A stretch of 64,000 bases of DNA from Pseudomonadota bacterium. GTDB taxonomy: Bacteria > Pseudomonadota > Alphaproteobacteria > UBA8366. Shown here in pieces: positions 54,367 to 62,982 of the stretch. A model generated the notes under the pieces. It was not told the origin of the DNA. It made no database searches and saw only the letters and a program-made list of their open reading frames with translations. Numbering within the stretch: position 1 is the stretch's first letter; every line of letters begins with the position of its first letter. The stretch covers positions 186,001 through 250,000 of the forward strand of contig JAYZAS010000001.1 of assembly GCA_036339585.1 (NCBI GenBank), given 5' to 3'. The position numbers and the translations under genes are program-made.

Positions 54367-55871
54367 TGGACGACAGAGTACGCCCCATCTTGGAAGCTGG
54401 ATTTGGCGCCCATCAAGCGGGTGAACTTGAAATAGCTGAAGGTAATTATCGTCATGCCCTAACGATTGAACCGGCCAATAGCGACGCACTTCATCTACTT
54501 GGTGTTTTATTGATGCAGAAAGGTAATATTGAAGCTGCTATATGCTCCATCAAGGATTCTATTGAAATTGATCCTGAAAACCCGAGTGCGCTAGATCACC
54601 TTGGCGTGATGTTAGCAGACACCGGCGAATTGAAAGAAGCGATTGTTTGCTTTACCCAAGCCCTTTACCTTGCACCCGACTACGGTTCGTGTTGGCGCAA
54701 CTTTGGCTACGCAAAAGAATTAGCTCGAGACTGGTCCGGAGCAATTGAAGCTTACCAAAAAGCTATTGAGCTCGAACATAACTACGCTGCTGCTCACGCT
54801 GCACTAGGTGGAGCCTTATTACATATTGGAGCTTTTGAAGACGCATTAGAAACCTTTAACACTGCGATTTTACTCGATCCCTCGCATAAGCCAACTTTGG
54901 TAAAAAGGGCGGAAGTACTGCGCAGGCTCAAACATTTTAGCGAGGCTATAATTGCATATCGTGAGATTTTTTCTCAGCCCTCGGATAAAGCATACCTTGC
55001 TCAATACCTGGGGTTCTGCCATCTGGAAGGTGGAAATGACATCGATGCGCTTACCGAGTTTAATGCTGCGCTCAGATTACAGCCTAATATGGTTGACTCA
55101 GCTCTTGGCGCAGCGGGTTGTCTTATGCGCCAAGGTAATCTTGAAACAGCGGCAATGCGCTTGAACACTGTTCTCAGACATACCCCAGGCCATACTCAAG
55201 CTATGACTTATAAAACAATACTTCACCAATTAGCAGGCGAGAAAGATAAGGCTGCCCAAATTACTAATCTTAATCGTGATATTTCAATTGTAGAGTTGCC
55301 GTTGCCCGAAGGTTATGTCAATAAGCTAAATTATACTAGTGACTTGGCTGAAGCGTTAAATATAAATCCAACGCTACGAACGGACCCTCCCGCAAAATCA
55401 ACACGCGGCGGACAACAAAGCGGTGAGCTCTCTATCTTTGATAACCCCATCGTGGAGAGTTTTGTCTCGACACTCCATCAATTTTTACAAGAATATCTGG
55501 CATCACTTACACCACAACCAAATCACCCGCATTTCCGGGCTAAACCAAATAAATTTCGCCTGGATTGCTGGTCAACCCTATTGAATGCAGAGGGCTATCA
55601 GCTGCCCCACAACCATCCAAGCGCGTGGCTTAGTGGCGTATATTACGTCCAATTACCACCCGAGATTAAATCTGCAGATGAAACTCACGCTGGATGGATC
55701 GAATTTGGTGCTTCTGGATATGGGCTACCTGACCATTCGGGACCGCTGCGGCTTATTACACCAAAAGTCGGGCATATGGTGTTGTTTCCATCCTATTTTT
55801 TGCATCGGACCGTGCCGTTCCATTCTGACACACAAAGGATCAGCATAGCCTTCGACATCGTGCCCATTTAG
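54366..55871 (+). CDS. TPR protein fused to a putative 2OG-Fe(II) oxygenase domain
   Basis: 501 residues. Residues 10-300 hold about eight tetratricopeptide repeats (HQAGELEIAEGNYRHALTIE, SALDHLGVMLADTGELKEAI, NYAAAHAALGGALLHIGAFE), a protein-docking scaffold. From about 365 the C-terminus matches the TIGR02466-type 2OG-Fe(II) oxygenases: CWSTLLNAEGYQLPHNHPSA with the first His pair, LSGVYYVQLP, GHMVLFPSYFLHRTVPF with distal His, RISIAFDIVP with the 2OG Arg. It may hydroxylate a partner protein, but no target is known. The ATG overlaps a short upstream ORF. The acyl-CoA carboxylase gene follows 25 bases later. Confidence 0.85.
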   Translation: MDDRVRPILEAGFGAHQAGELEIAEGNYRHALTIEPANSDALHLLGVLLMQKGNIEAAICSIKDSIEIDPENPSALDHLGVMLADTGELKEAIVCFTQALYLAPDYGSCWRNFGYAKELARDWSGAIEAYQKAIELEHNYAAAHAALGGALLHIGAFEDALETFNTAILLDPSHKPTLVKRAEVLRRLKHFSEAIIAYREIFSQPSDKAYLAQYLGFCHLEGGNDIDALTEFNAALRLQPNMVDSALGAAGCLMRQGNLETAAMRLNTVLRHTPGHTQAMTYKTILHQLAGEKDKAAQITNLNRDISIVELPLPEGYVNKLNYTSDLAEALNINPTLRTDPPAKSTRGGQQSGELSIFDNPIVESFVSTLHQFLQEYLASLTPQPNHPHFRAKPNKFRLDCWSTLLNAEGYQLPHNHPSAWLSGVYYVQLPPEIKSADETHAGWIEFGASGYGLPDHSGPLRLITPKVGHMVLFPSYFLHRTVPFHSDTQRISIAFDIVPI

Positions 55872-55896
55872 AAATCTGAAACTCCGAGAGGACGCA

Positions 55897-57432
55897 ATGG
55901 CATTTGAAGAGAAGATTAAAGAGCATGAAGAACGGCGCAAAAAAGCTACTGCAATGGGAGGTGCTGAAAAACTCAAAAAACGAAAAGCTTCTGGTCATCT
56001 CAATGCCACAGAACGTGTTGATTACCTTTTCGACAACGAAACCTTCAGGGAAACCGGGTTATTTGGGACGTCTTATCTTGACGACATAAAAGACCAGACA
56101 CCCCGTGATGGTAAAATCTGTGGATTTGGACAGGTGGCTGGCCGCAAAGTTGGAGCTGTAGCATATGACTTCACTGTGAAAGGATCTTCTTCCAGTTACA
56201 CAAACAATAAAAAAATGTCCCACGTCAAAGACACAGGAAACAAGAGGGGTATACCCGTAGTTTTTCTGGGAGAATCTACTGGCGTACGAATGCCAGATGT
56301 CATGGGTGAAGGTATGGGGTTCACAGCTGAAGGCCCTCGCTTCCTCCGGCGTCGAAAAGCACCTTGGGTGTCAGCCCAACTAGGGATGTGTTTCGGCTCG
56401 AGTGCCTGGCACGCAGTATGCTCAGATTTCAATGTTATGCGTAAAGGCGCAGTGATGGCTGTTGCTAGTCCACGCATGGTGTCAAAAGCTGTTGGTCACA
56501 ATGTAAGTGGGGAAGATTTAGGTGGCTGGCGTATTCATGCATCCCAAACCGGTTTTGCAGACGTAGTAGCAAACACCGACGAAGAGGCGATTGATGTTAT
56601 AAAACAATTTCTGAGCTATTTGCCCAGCCACCAAAATGAAACTGCACCGATCGCCCCCGTTCCCGAAGGCTCTGGCGATGGTTGCAAAGATATTTTGAAA
56701 ATGATGCCAGAGTCGCTCGCGCAAACTTACGACGTTCGGAATATCATTCAAGTTATTACAGACCAAAATAGTTTTTTTGAAATCAAAGAACAATTTGGTC
56801 GCTCGATTACCACGGCATTGGCTCGCATTGACGGCCAGTCTGTTGGCTTTATTGCAAATAACCCACAATTTAAAGGCGGCTGCATGGATGCACAGAGCTG
56901 CTCGAAAGTAACAAATTTTCTTGTTCTTTGTGACTCCTACAATATCCCTCTGATCTTCCTGCAGGACCAACCAGGCTTTCTTATTGGTCCGGACATTGAG
57001 AAATCTGGGATCATCGGAAAAGTGATCAACTGGATGAACGCAATGCTACAGACTACAGTGCCAAAGATATGTATCATCCTACGAAAAAGTTATGGTAGAG
57101 GGTTTATCAACATGGGGGCTGGAGGCACAGCCGAAGAAGTAGCAGCGTGGTTCACAGCTGAGGTGAGTTTCATGGACCCTCGCTCCGCGGTCTCTGTGGT
57201 TTATGGAGAAAATCTAGAGAAAGAAGATCCTGATCAATTTGCACAACATCTAGAAGAAATGGCCCGCGATACTTCCGCCTACGGCCTCGCCTCAGTTTAT
57301 GGTGTCAAGGAAGTTCTAGATCCGCGCGACACCCGAGATTATTTGATTGATATGCTGGATACCCAACGAGATCGTCTTTCAAATGGCATAGGAGAACATT
57401 TACTTGAAGCTTGGCCCACCAGTTACGTATGA
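55897..57432 (+). CDS. Acyl-CoA carboxylase carboxyltransferase (beta) subunit
   Basis: A 511-residue crotonase-fold carboxyltransferase (PccB/methylmalonyl-CoA carboxyltransferase/glutaconyl type). Conserved parts: RKASGHLNATERVDYLFD, DGKICGFGQVAGRKVGAVAY, PVVFLGESTGVRMPDVMGEG, PLIFLQDQPGFLIGP and MGAGGTAEEVAAWFTAEVSF with MDPRSAVSVVY. It moves CO2 from carboxybiotin onto an acyl-CoA. Biotin carboxylase and biotin carrier genes are not in this window, so it must pair with an alpha subunit elsewhere. GAGAGGACGCA gives the ribosome site. A mis-annotated decarboxylase role is a possible alternative. Confidence 0.9.
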   Translation: MAFEEKIKEHEERRKKATAMGGAEKLKKRKASGHLNATERVDYLFDNETFRETGLFGTSYLDDIKDQTPRDGKICGFGQVAGRKVGAVAYDFTVKGSSSSYTNNKKMSHVKDTGNKRGIPVVFLGESTGVRMPDVMGEGMGFTAEGPRFLRRRKAPWVSAQLGMCFGSSAWHAVCSDFNVMRKGAVMAVASPRMVSKAVGHNVSGEDLGGWRIHASQTGFADVVANTDEEAIDVIKQFLSYLPSHQNETAPIAPVPEGSGDGCKDILKMMPESLAQTYDVRNIIQVITDQNSFFEIKEQFGRSITTALARIDGQSVGFIANNPQFKGGCMDAQSCSKVTNFLVLCDSYNIPLIFLQDQPGFLIGPDIEKSGIIGKVINWMNAMLQTTVPKICIILRKSYGRGFINMGAGGTAEEVAAWFTAEVSFMDPRSAVSVVYGENLEKEDPDQFAQHLEEMARDTSAYGLASVYGVKEVLDPRDTRDYLIDMLDTQRDRLSNGIGEHLLEAWPTSYV

Positions 57433-57775
57433 ATGCACAACGCAACCTGAACGTTGGTCAAGCCAGACAAATCAACGAATAATCCCGAGAACCCCTACAT
57501 CATTGCAAGAGCATTCCAACTGACGCCATATTCAGCTTCAAATAATTCTTTATTAAACCTAGACTAGGCCCTTGAAGTCAATGCGATGGGAATGGAATGG
57601 AATAATGTTCTTATTGTATTACATGCGTTTCTGTATAATTGCAGAGCTAAATCATAAGAGGCATCTTTCCTGTAACTTTGCCAATTAGTTAATTCTGTAA
57701 ATTATAGACCCACACTAGTTTTAGGAGAAATCTTTGTACGTCGACCTTCTCTCTGTGTATCCAAGGACTGATTAA
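57433..57775. other. Intergenic region with GGAAT triplet repeat and a possible promoter
   Basis: About 340 bases upstream of prpF. Three direct copies of GGAAT occur at 57589-57603. A TATAAT at 57634-57639 has a weak TTATTG 17 bases upstream (57611-57616), a candidate promoter. No ORF or RNA is recognised. Confidence 0.4.
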
Positions 57776-58990
57776 ATGCAACAGTTGAAGATACCAGCAG
57801 CTTTTGTTCGTGGTGGCACTAGCAATGGATTAGCATTTTTACGAAAAAATCTCCCCGAAAATAGGGATGATTGGAAACAAATTTTTCTGGCTGCCATGGG
57901 TAGTCCAGACCCCCACAGCCGTCAGCTGGATGGCATGGGAGGGGGTATTTCTTCGCTTTCTAAAATTCTAGTAGTTGAAAAATCCAAGGTTCCAGGAGTG
58001 GATATCGACTACACATTTTGTCAGGTCTCTCCAAGAGAAAGCTGGGTTGCATATAGTAATATCTGTGGCAACATGGCCTCAGCAGCGGCACCCTTTGCAT
58101 ACGACGAAGGACTTATCAGTCAACAAAGTGGCGAAATTGTGGTTCGAGTGCGCAGTACCAACACAGGTGTACTTTTTGACTCACGGTTTCGTATTGATGA
58201 TGGAAAATCAGCAGTAGATGGAGATTTCGAATTGCCGGGTGTAGCAGGATCCCATTCGCCTGTACGAAATGAATTTCTCGACCCTGGCGGTACAAATGCC
58301 GTCAGTTTACTGCCCAGTGACAATATTATTGATAAGCTCACCAAACGTGATGGTTCACTAATAGAAGCCTCATTAGTTGACGCAACACTTGCTGTCGCTT
58401 TTATACGCGGTAAAGATATAGGCATGACAGGCAAAGAACTTCCTGCTCAAATTGATGATGATAAAAATCTTATGTCAGAGCTTGAATATTTAAGGTGTCA
58501 AGCTGGTGTACTTATGGGATTATCAGAAAAGCCACAGAATGTGCCTGCAGTGGTGCCAAAAATAGCTTGGGTGAACCCTCCTCAAGACAGCCCATCACTC
58601 TCGGGCGAAGTTTATAAATCCACCGAAAGCGACTTTACTGCACGTATGATATCAGCGGGGAATTGCCATAGAGCATTACCATCCACCGGCTCTATCTGTA
58701 CAGCCGTCGCGGCACGCATTACGGGTTCAGTAGTGCATGATATCGCGAGGCCCTCAAAAGATAAGGAAGATGATGTCAGAATCACTCATCCATCTGGTAT
58801 ACTAGCAGTGTCGGTCGATGTAAAAAAAATAGCAACCGGATGGCATTGTAATAAAGCTGGCGTGTATCGTTCGCAAAGGCGTCTTTTTGATGGACATGTT
58901 CTTGTGCCTGCCTCAAAAATATCAGCTTCCTTAGCACGTGAATTAAGAACAAAAATAGAAGCCAAAAGGGACAACAAAAATGACAAATGA
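57776..58990 (+). CDS. prpF: PrpF-family isomerase (aconitate/oxalomesaconate type)
   Basis: 404 residues of the diaminopimelate-epimerase-like PrpF family, which shift a double bond in methylaconitate or 4-oxalomesaconate without cofactor. KIPAAFVRGGTSNGLAFL, QLDGMGGGISSLSKILVV, YSNICGNMASAAAPFAYDEG (Cys acid/base), LDPGGTNAVSLLP and NCHRALPSTGSICTAVAARI (second Cys site) are intact. In the 2-methylcitrate cycle PrpF turns trans- to cis-2-methylaconitate; prpE sits in this window but 30 kb away, and prpD/acnD are not seen. AAGGA lies before the ATG. Overlaps the next gene by 11 bases. Confidence 0.9.
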   Translation: MQQLKIPAAFVRGGTSNGLAFLRKNLPENRDDWKQIFLAAMGSPDPHSRQLDGMGGGISSLSKILVVEKSKVPGVDIDYTFCQVSPRESWVAYSNICGNMASAAAPFAYDEGLISQQSGEIVVRVRSTNTGVLFDSRFRIDDGKSAVDGDFELPGVAGSHSPVRNEFLDPGGTNAVSLLPSDNIIDKLTKRDGSLIEASLVDATLAVAFIRGKDIGMTGKELPAQIDDDKNLMSELEYLRCQAGVLMGLSEKPQNVPAVVPKIAWVNPPQDSPSLSGEVYKSTESDFTARMISAGNCHRALPSTGSICTAVAARITGSVVHDIARPSKDKEDDVRITHPSGILAVSVDVKKIATGWHCNKAGVYRSQRRLFDGHVLVPASKISASLARELRTKIEAKRDNKNDK

Positions 58991-60119
58991 TAGTACTCCT
59001 AATTGGGAAACAATTCGAAATTTATTCCCGGCAACTAGGGAATATATTTATCTTGATGGTGCAAACAAAGGTGCCCTACCCACGTGTGTTGCCGAGGCCA
59101 CGCAGGAGTGGCTGCAAATGGTTTATGACCATGCAGGAATCGGTGCATTTTCAATGGATGAGATAGAACGCACGCGGGCTGCAGTTGCCTCCACCTTCGG
59201 TGCGCCAAAAGAATGTATAGCTTTAACCAAAAATACCTCCGAGGGCATAAATATTCTTGCTCAAGGCATTGGACTGAAAGCTGGCGATAACGTCATTCTA
59301 AGCTGCGGAGAGCATGAGAATAATACCTTCCCATGGAGGCACTTGGAAAGTCGAGGGGTAGAAATACGTTGGGTGCGAGAGGATAAGAACAATATATTTC
59401 CTATAGATTCATATGAAAAACTCATAGACGCTAAAACCCGTGTTATTACAGTTGCGTGGGTCACATATGGAGTAGGCCATCGTGCTGATTTGCAGGCGCT
59501 TTCATCACTAGCTCATGAGCACGACGCCTTATTGTTCGTGGACGGAGTTCAGGGCGTTGGCATCATTAACCAAAAGATCGCCGATTTAGGAGTAGATGCT
59601 CTTAGTGCGGGGGGACACAAGGCAATGTTTAGCCTTGCCGGAGCTGGTTTTCTTTATGTTCGTAAGGAATTGATTCCTCAAATTGATCCTCCATATGCTG
59701 CAAAGTTTTCATTTGAGTCCAATGACAGAATGAAAAATAATAATGCGTTGGCTTCAGATGCGCATCGATTTGAATACGGGAACCCAAATTATCTTGGAAC
59801 CTATGTGCAACGGCGTGGATCAGAATTTATAAGTAATATTGGGCTTGAGCATATCGAATCGCGTGTCCAAGCGTTGAGTACATTTCTCATAGAAAGTGCG
59901 CTTCAACGCGGTCTCAAAGTTCGTACTCCTCGCGATTGGAATAAGCGGGCAGGAATTGTGAGTTTGGACCTTGGCCATGACGCAGAACAGGTGGTCTGCG
60001 GATTGGCAAAGAAAAAAATTCGCGTGAGCTATAAAGATAGTCATTTACGCGCGACCGTTCATATATACAATAACGAAGAAGATATAATTAACTTTTTAGA
60101 TGCCTTGGAGAAAGTTTAG
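58980..60119 (+). CDS. Class V PLP aminotransferase (second copy)
   Basis: 379 residues, class V fold: YIYLDGANKGALPTCVAEAT, AKNTSEGINILAQGIGL-like KNTSEGIN block, LSCGEHENNTFPW, FVDGVQGVGII and SAGGHKAMFSLAGAGFLYV, in which GGHK carries the PLP lysine. The C-terminal KKKIRVSYKDSHLRATVHIY then NNEEDI ends like the copy at 52955-54160. The two are diverged (about one-third identical by eye). The start overlaps prpF, so both are translated together. The role in amino-acid or sulfur metabolism is inferred only from the family. Confidence 0.85.
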   Translation: MTNDSTPNWETIRNLFPATREYIYLDGANKGALPTCVAEATQEWLQMVYDHAGIGAFSMDEIERTRAAVASTFGAPKECIALTKNTSEGINILAQGIGLKAGDNVILSCGEHENNTFPWRHLESRGVEIRWVREDKNNIFPIDSYEKLIDAKTRVITVAWVTYGVGHRADLQALSSLAHEHDALLFVDGVQGVGIINQKIADLGVDALSAGGHKAMFSLAGAGFLYVRKELIPQIDPPYAAKFSFESNDRMKNNNALASDAHRFEYGNPNYLGTYVQRRGSEFISNIGLEHIESRVQALSTFLIESALQRGLKVRTPRDWNKRAGIVSLDLGHDAEQVVCGLAKKKIRVSYKDSHLRATVHIYNNEEDIINFLDALEKV

Positions 60120-60841
60120 TTCCCCCTCGACGGGACCTACAGCCATTTGCGAACTTAGGCTGTAGCAAAAGCCCCAAATATTTGTGCTCCTATGAAACCG
60201 AGTGCATCCGTTGGCTTTATTCCTGAAATACTATTAGTCATGGTTCGTCCAATAGTCACTGCGGAATATAAATACGCGCCTCAAACGGGCTAAAGATAAA
60301 AATGAATACAACAAGTATGCAGTCGGTAGGTATCGTGTTGCCCAGCAGGGTAATTGCATTCTTCCTTTGCGATAGGGAAGTCCCGATTATCCCTGACCCA
60401 AAATGGTAGCCAATAATAAGCTGGCACCAATAGTCTCGGCTGCTATTTTTTGGCTGGGAGAAACTTTTTGCACTACACAATACCAATTACTGATTAAATA
60501 TCTTGCCAATTGCAAAAAAGAATTGAAGATAACAGCATCCAACTTTGAAAAACCGCAAATTTTCTACCGTAGTAAGGTCGTAATTATTACTTAGCCACAT
60601 TCAATCTCTTGGTCCCCTTGCAACACGTCCAGCCCCGCTATCTCGACTGCTGCAATGTACACAGAACTGTCGCCAACCCCTGACCAGGAACCATGAGACC
60701 AATGCCTGGGGCGACGCCGAGCCAACCTTCAACTAAAGATGAAAAAAAATTCTCGAACGGTATTTACGAGAATGTAAGCAACCAATCCTTATGCTAGTAT
60801 ATGCGCACGCAGCCTACATAAACCTTTGCAATCACTGCAGT
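60120..60841. other. Long intergenic region with possible remnant of a permease gene
   Basis: About 720 bases between the class V gene and tRNA-Val. Three short open frames on the plus strand contain pieces that resemble parts of EamA permeases in the same order: TAEYKYAP near 60268-60285, VPIIPDP near 60372, and APIVSAAIFWLGE near 60424-60460. None is long enough to be functional. The last 240 bases are without features I can name. Confidence 0.3.
60137..60165 (+). terminator. Stem-loop after the prpF operon
   Basis: CTACAGCC at 60137-60144 pairs with GGCTGTAG at 60158-60165 around a 13-base loop, 17 bases beyond the operon stop. A GCAAAAGCCCC follows, not a T run, so termination is only suggested by position. 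Confidence 0.4.
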
Positions 60842-60916
60842 TGGTGGGCGCGGCTGGGATTGAACCAGCGACCCCTACGATGTCAACGTAGTGCTCTCCC
60901 GCTGAGCTACGCGCCC
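60842..60916 (-). tRNA. tRNA-Val (GAC)
   Basis: Read on the minus strand: acceptor GGGCGCG pairs with CGCGCCC, then A and encoded CCA. D-arm GCTC/GAGC is formed, anticodon stem CTACG/CGTAG encloses loop TTGACAT with anticodon GAC (Val), and the TPsiC arm contains GGTTCAATCC. The 75-base length and pairing are intact. No tRNA neighbours it. Confidence 0.97.
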
Positions 60917-61101
60917 ATTTTTCAACCAATGGTTAGTCATCATTATCGCATTAGCACCGAAAAGCAAGTCATGGCAAGAGCCTGAAACTTTTGTGCATTG
61001 GATAGAAAATCAATTTTCCTATGTACGCCCGTATGTCAGTCGCATTCATAAACATAGAGAAATACTCTCGCACCGACAGTGGCATAAGGTTTGCTTTTAA
61101 T

Positions 61102-62022
61102 ATGAAATTAAAGGAGAAAATTTTGGACGACTTGTTAAAGCGTTGTAAAATTTGGCTTTTGGCGGCAGCCTTAGCATTAATAATCATTGCTGCCCCATTG
61201 CGGCTAACTGCTGCACCTTTAAGTTATTCCAACCTATTGAAAAATAGTAATTTTTGTGCTCGTTCGATTGCTAAAGAGGAGCGCCGTTTAGGTATCCCCC
61301 ATAAACTACTACATGCATTATCACTTAAGGAGAGCGGGAGATGGGTAAAAGAAGACCGGGCAAACATTACCTGGCCTTGGACAGTTAATGCCGGCGGTAA
61401 TGGGAGGCATTTCAATAATAGGCAAAATGCAATTCGGCACGTTCTGAAGCTTCAAAAAGAGGGACAGAGAAATATCGATATTGGCTGCATGCAGATTAAC
61501 CTCCATTATCACCCGAACGCGTTTAAAACTATAGAAGCCGGCTTTGACCCTGCGACCAATGTGGCATACGCAGCTAAGTTTCTCTCTGCCCTTAAGGAAA
61601 ATCACGGCACCTGGCAGTTAGCCGTTCGACACTATCACTCCGCCAACCAAACCAAAAGTGGCCCTTATCAAAATAAAGTGTTCCAAATTTGGAAAGCTGC
61701 ACTGCGAAATGGGAATACTAGCAGTGCCATAGCTGACGCCCAAGAAAACAAAAATTATTCTCACACAGCCCGCATAGACTACGGCAAACAGGCTGCAAAA
61801 CGCACCTATGGGAAATTTTTTGCAGAGCTCAAAAGAAAATTTCCACACCGTTTTGGAACGTTCAAGAGAAGTGGCACTCCAAATATCAAACACCGAGCAG
61901 CAAACTTACTGGCTGTATGGCCTCCCAGAGGCTATGCAGCCCAACGCCGTGCTGAAAACCTCGCGCGAGCCTGGTCATTCTCAAAGCGCTCGCGCGTCAA
62001 ACCAGCAAAGCTAACCCCATAA
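61102..62022 (+). CDS. Lytic transglycosylase-like (SLT) periplasmic protein
   Basis: Cleaves the glycan strand of peptidoglycan to give anhydromuramyl ends. Residues 1-45 hold a signal peptide (KRCKIWLLAAALALIIIAAP). The SLT domain spans about 55-200: FCARSIAKEERRLGIPHKLL, ALSLKESG with the catalytic Glu (near residue 83), IDIGCMQINLHYHPNAF and AVRHYHSA. An Arg/Lys-rich tail (PHRFGTFKRSG) ends it. An alternative TTG start at 61123 has AAAGGAG six bases upstream and is at least as likely as this ATG. The stop overlaps the dgcA stop by 12 bases on the other strand. Confidence 0.85.
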   Translation: MKLKEKILDDLLKRCKIWLLAAALALIIIAAPLRLTAAPLSYSNLLKNSNFCARSIAKEERRLGIPHKLLHALSLKESGRWVKEDRANITWPWTVNAGGNGRHFNNRQNAIRHVLKLQKEGQRNIDIGCMQINLHYHPNAFKTIEAGFDPATNVAYAAKFLSALKENHGTWQLAVRHYHSANQTKSGPYQNKVFQIWKAALRNGNTSSAIADAQENKNYSHTARIDYGKQAAKRTYGKFFAELKRKFPHRFGTFKRSGTPNIKHRAANLLAVWPPRGYAAQRRAENLARAWSFSKRSRVKPAKLTP

Positions 62023-62982
62023 CAATTCACTGGGTGGCGATACCGAGCTTCCTAAGAATTCAAGGCCATGTATACGATCCTCCGCCAAAAGTAATGGACC
62101 GTCAATATCAACGTAATCAGCACCGTGTGCGACTACGTAAGCGGGGGCCATGGCGAGCGATGTAGATATCATACAACCAACCATAATTTTAAAACCTTTT
62201 GCCATAGCATTTTTCTTCAAGCGAAGAGCCTCGGTTAATCCCCCGGCCTTATCCAATTTTATATTCACAACATCGTAAAGCCCCAATAGATGCTCCAAGT
62301 CTTGGCTGGTATGACAGGACTCATCGGCACAAAACGGAATTGTATGCGGAATGTTTGCCAGCGAACCATCTGCATCTTTTGGAAGCGGCTGTTCGATCAT
62401 TTCAACACCAAGACTCTTGAGCTGTTTAGACAGTGGTTCGACCATATCCTCAGTCCATGCCTCGTTCGCATCAACAATTAAACGGGCATTTGGAGCTCCG
62501 TATCGAACAGCTTTCACGCGATCAACATCCCCATCGCCACTTATCTTCAATTTTAATAACGGCCTTGCTGAATTTCGGTGGGCAGCAGCAGCCATTTTAT
62601 CAGGCGTATCTGCACTTATCGTAAAAGCAGTTGTTACAGTTCTACTCTTATCAAGCCCAACTAATTCCATGACTCTTTTCCCAGCCCGTTTAGCTTCGAG
62701 GTCCCAAAGTGCACAGTCAATGGCATTTCTAGCAGCGCATGCGGGAAGAAGGGTTTGCAGTTTCTGCCTGTCAATATGATCATCAATATCGATTTTCTTT
62801 ATGCATGCGAGCACACTTTCTTGAGTTTCATTGTATCGAGGATTGGCCATGCATTCCCCACGTCCCTCAAAAGTTCCATCATCCAGTGTGACTGTTACGA
62901 GCTCGGTCTCGGTTCGGCTTCCACGAGAGATTGTAAAAACCTCTGCGAGTTTCCATTTCTCTGCTTTGGCTACAAGCTTCAT
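62011..62982 (-). CDS. dgcA: DgcA-like N-acetyl-D-glutamate racemase/dipeptide epimerase
   Basis: A 323-residue enolase-superfamily enzyme of the L-Ala-D/L-Glu epimerase branch. Catalytic and metal residues appear in LKLKISGDGDVDRV (KxK), RLIVDANEAWTEDM (Asp), VEMIEQPLP (Glu) and PFCADESCH, with VVNIKLDKAGG carrying the second Lys. In the reported marine D-glutamate route DgcA inverts N-acetyl-D-Glu made by DgcN; the overlap with the adjacent DUF1611 gene (four bases, ATGA type) supports that pairing. Dipeptide epimerisation in murein recycling is the alternative and would suit the adjacent transglycosylase. Confidence 0.82.
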   Translation of the reverse strand: MKLVAKAEKWKLAEVFTISRGSRTETELVTVTLDDGTFEGRGECMANPRYNETQESVLACIKKIDIDDHIDRQKLQTLLPACAARNAIDCALWDLEAKRAGKRVMELVGLDKSRTVTTAFTISADTPDKMAAAAHRNSARPLLKLKISGDGDVDRVKAVRYGAPNARLIVDANEAWTEDMVEPLSKQLKSLGVEMIEQPLPKDADGSLANIPHTIPFCADESCHTSQDLEHLLGLYDVVNIKLDKAGGLTEALRLKKNAMAKGFKIMVGCMISTSLAMAPAYVVAHGADYVDIDGPLLLAEDRIHGLEFLGSSVSPPSELLWG

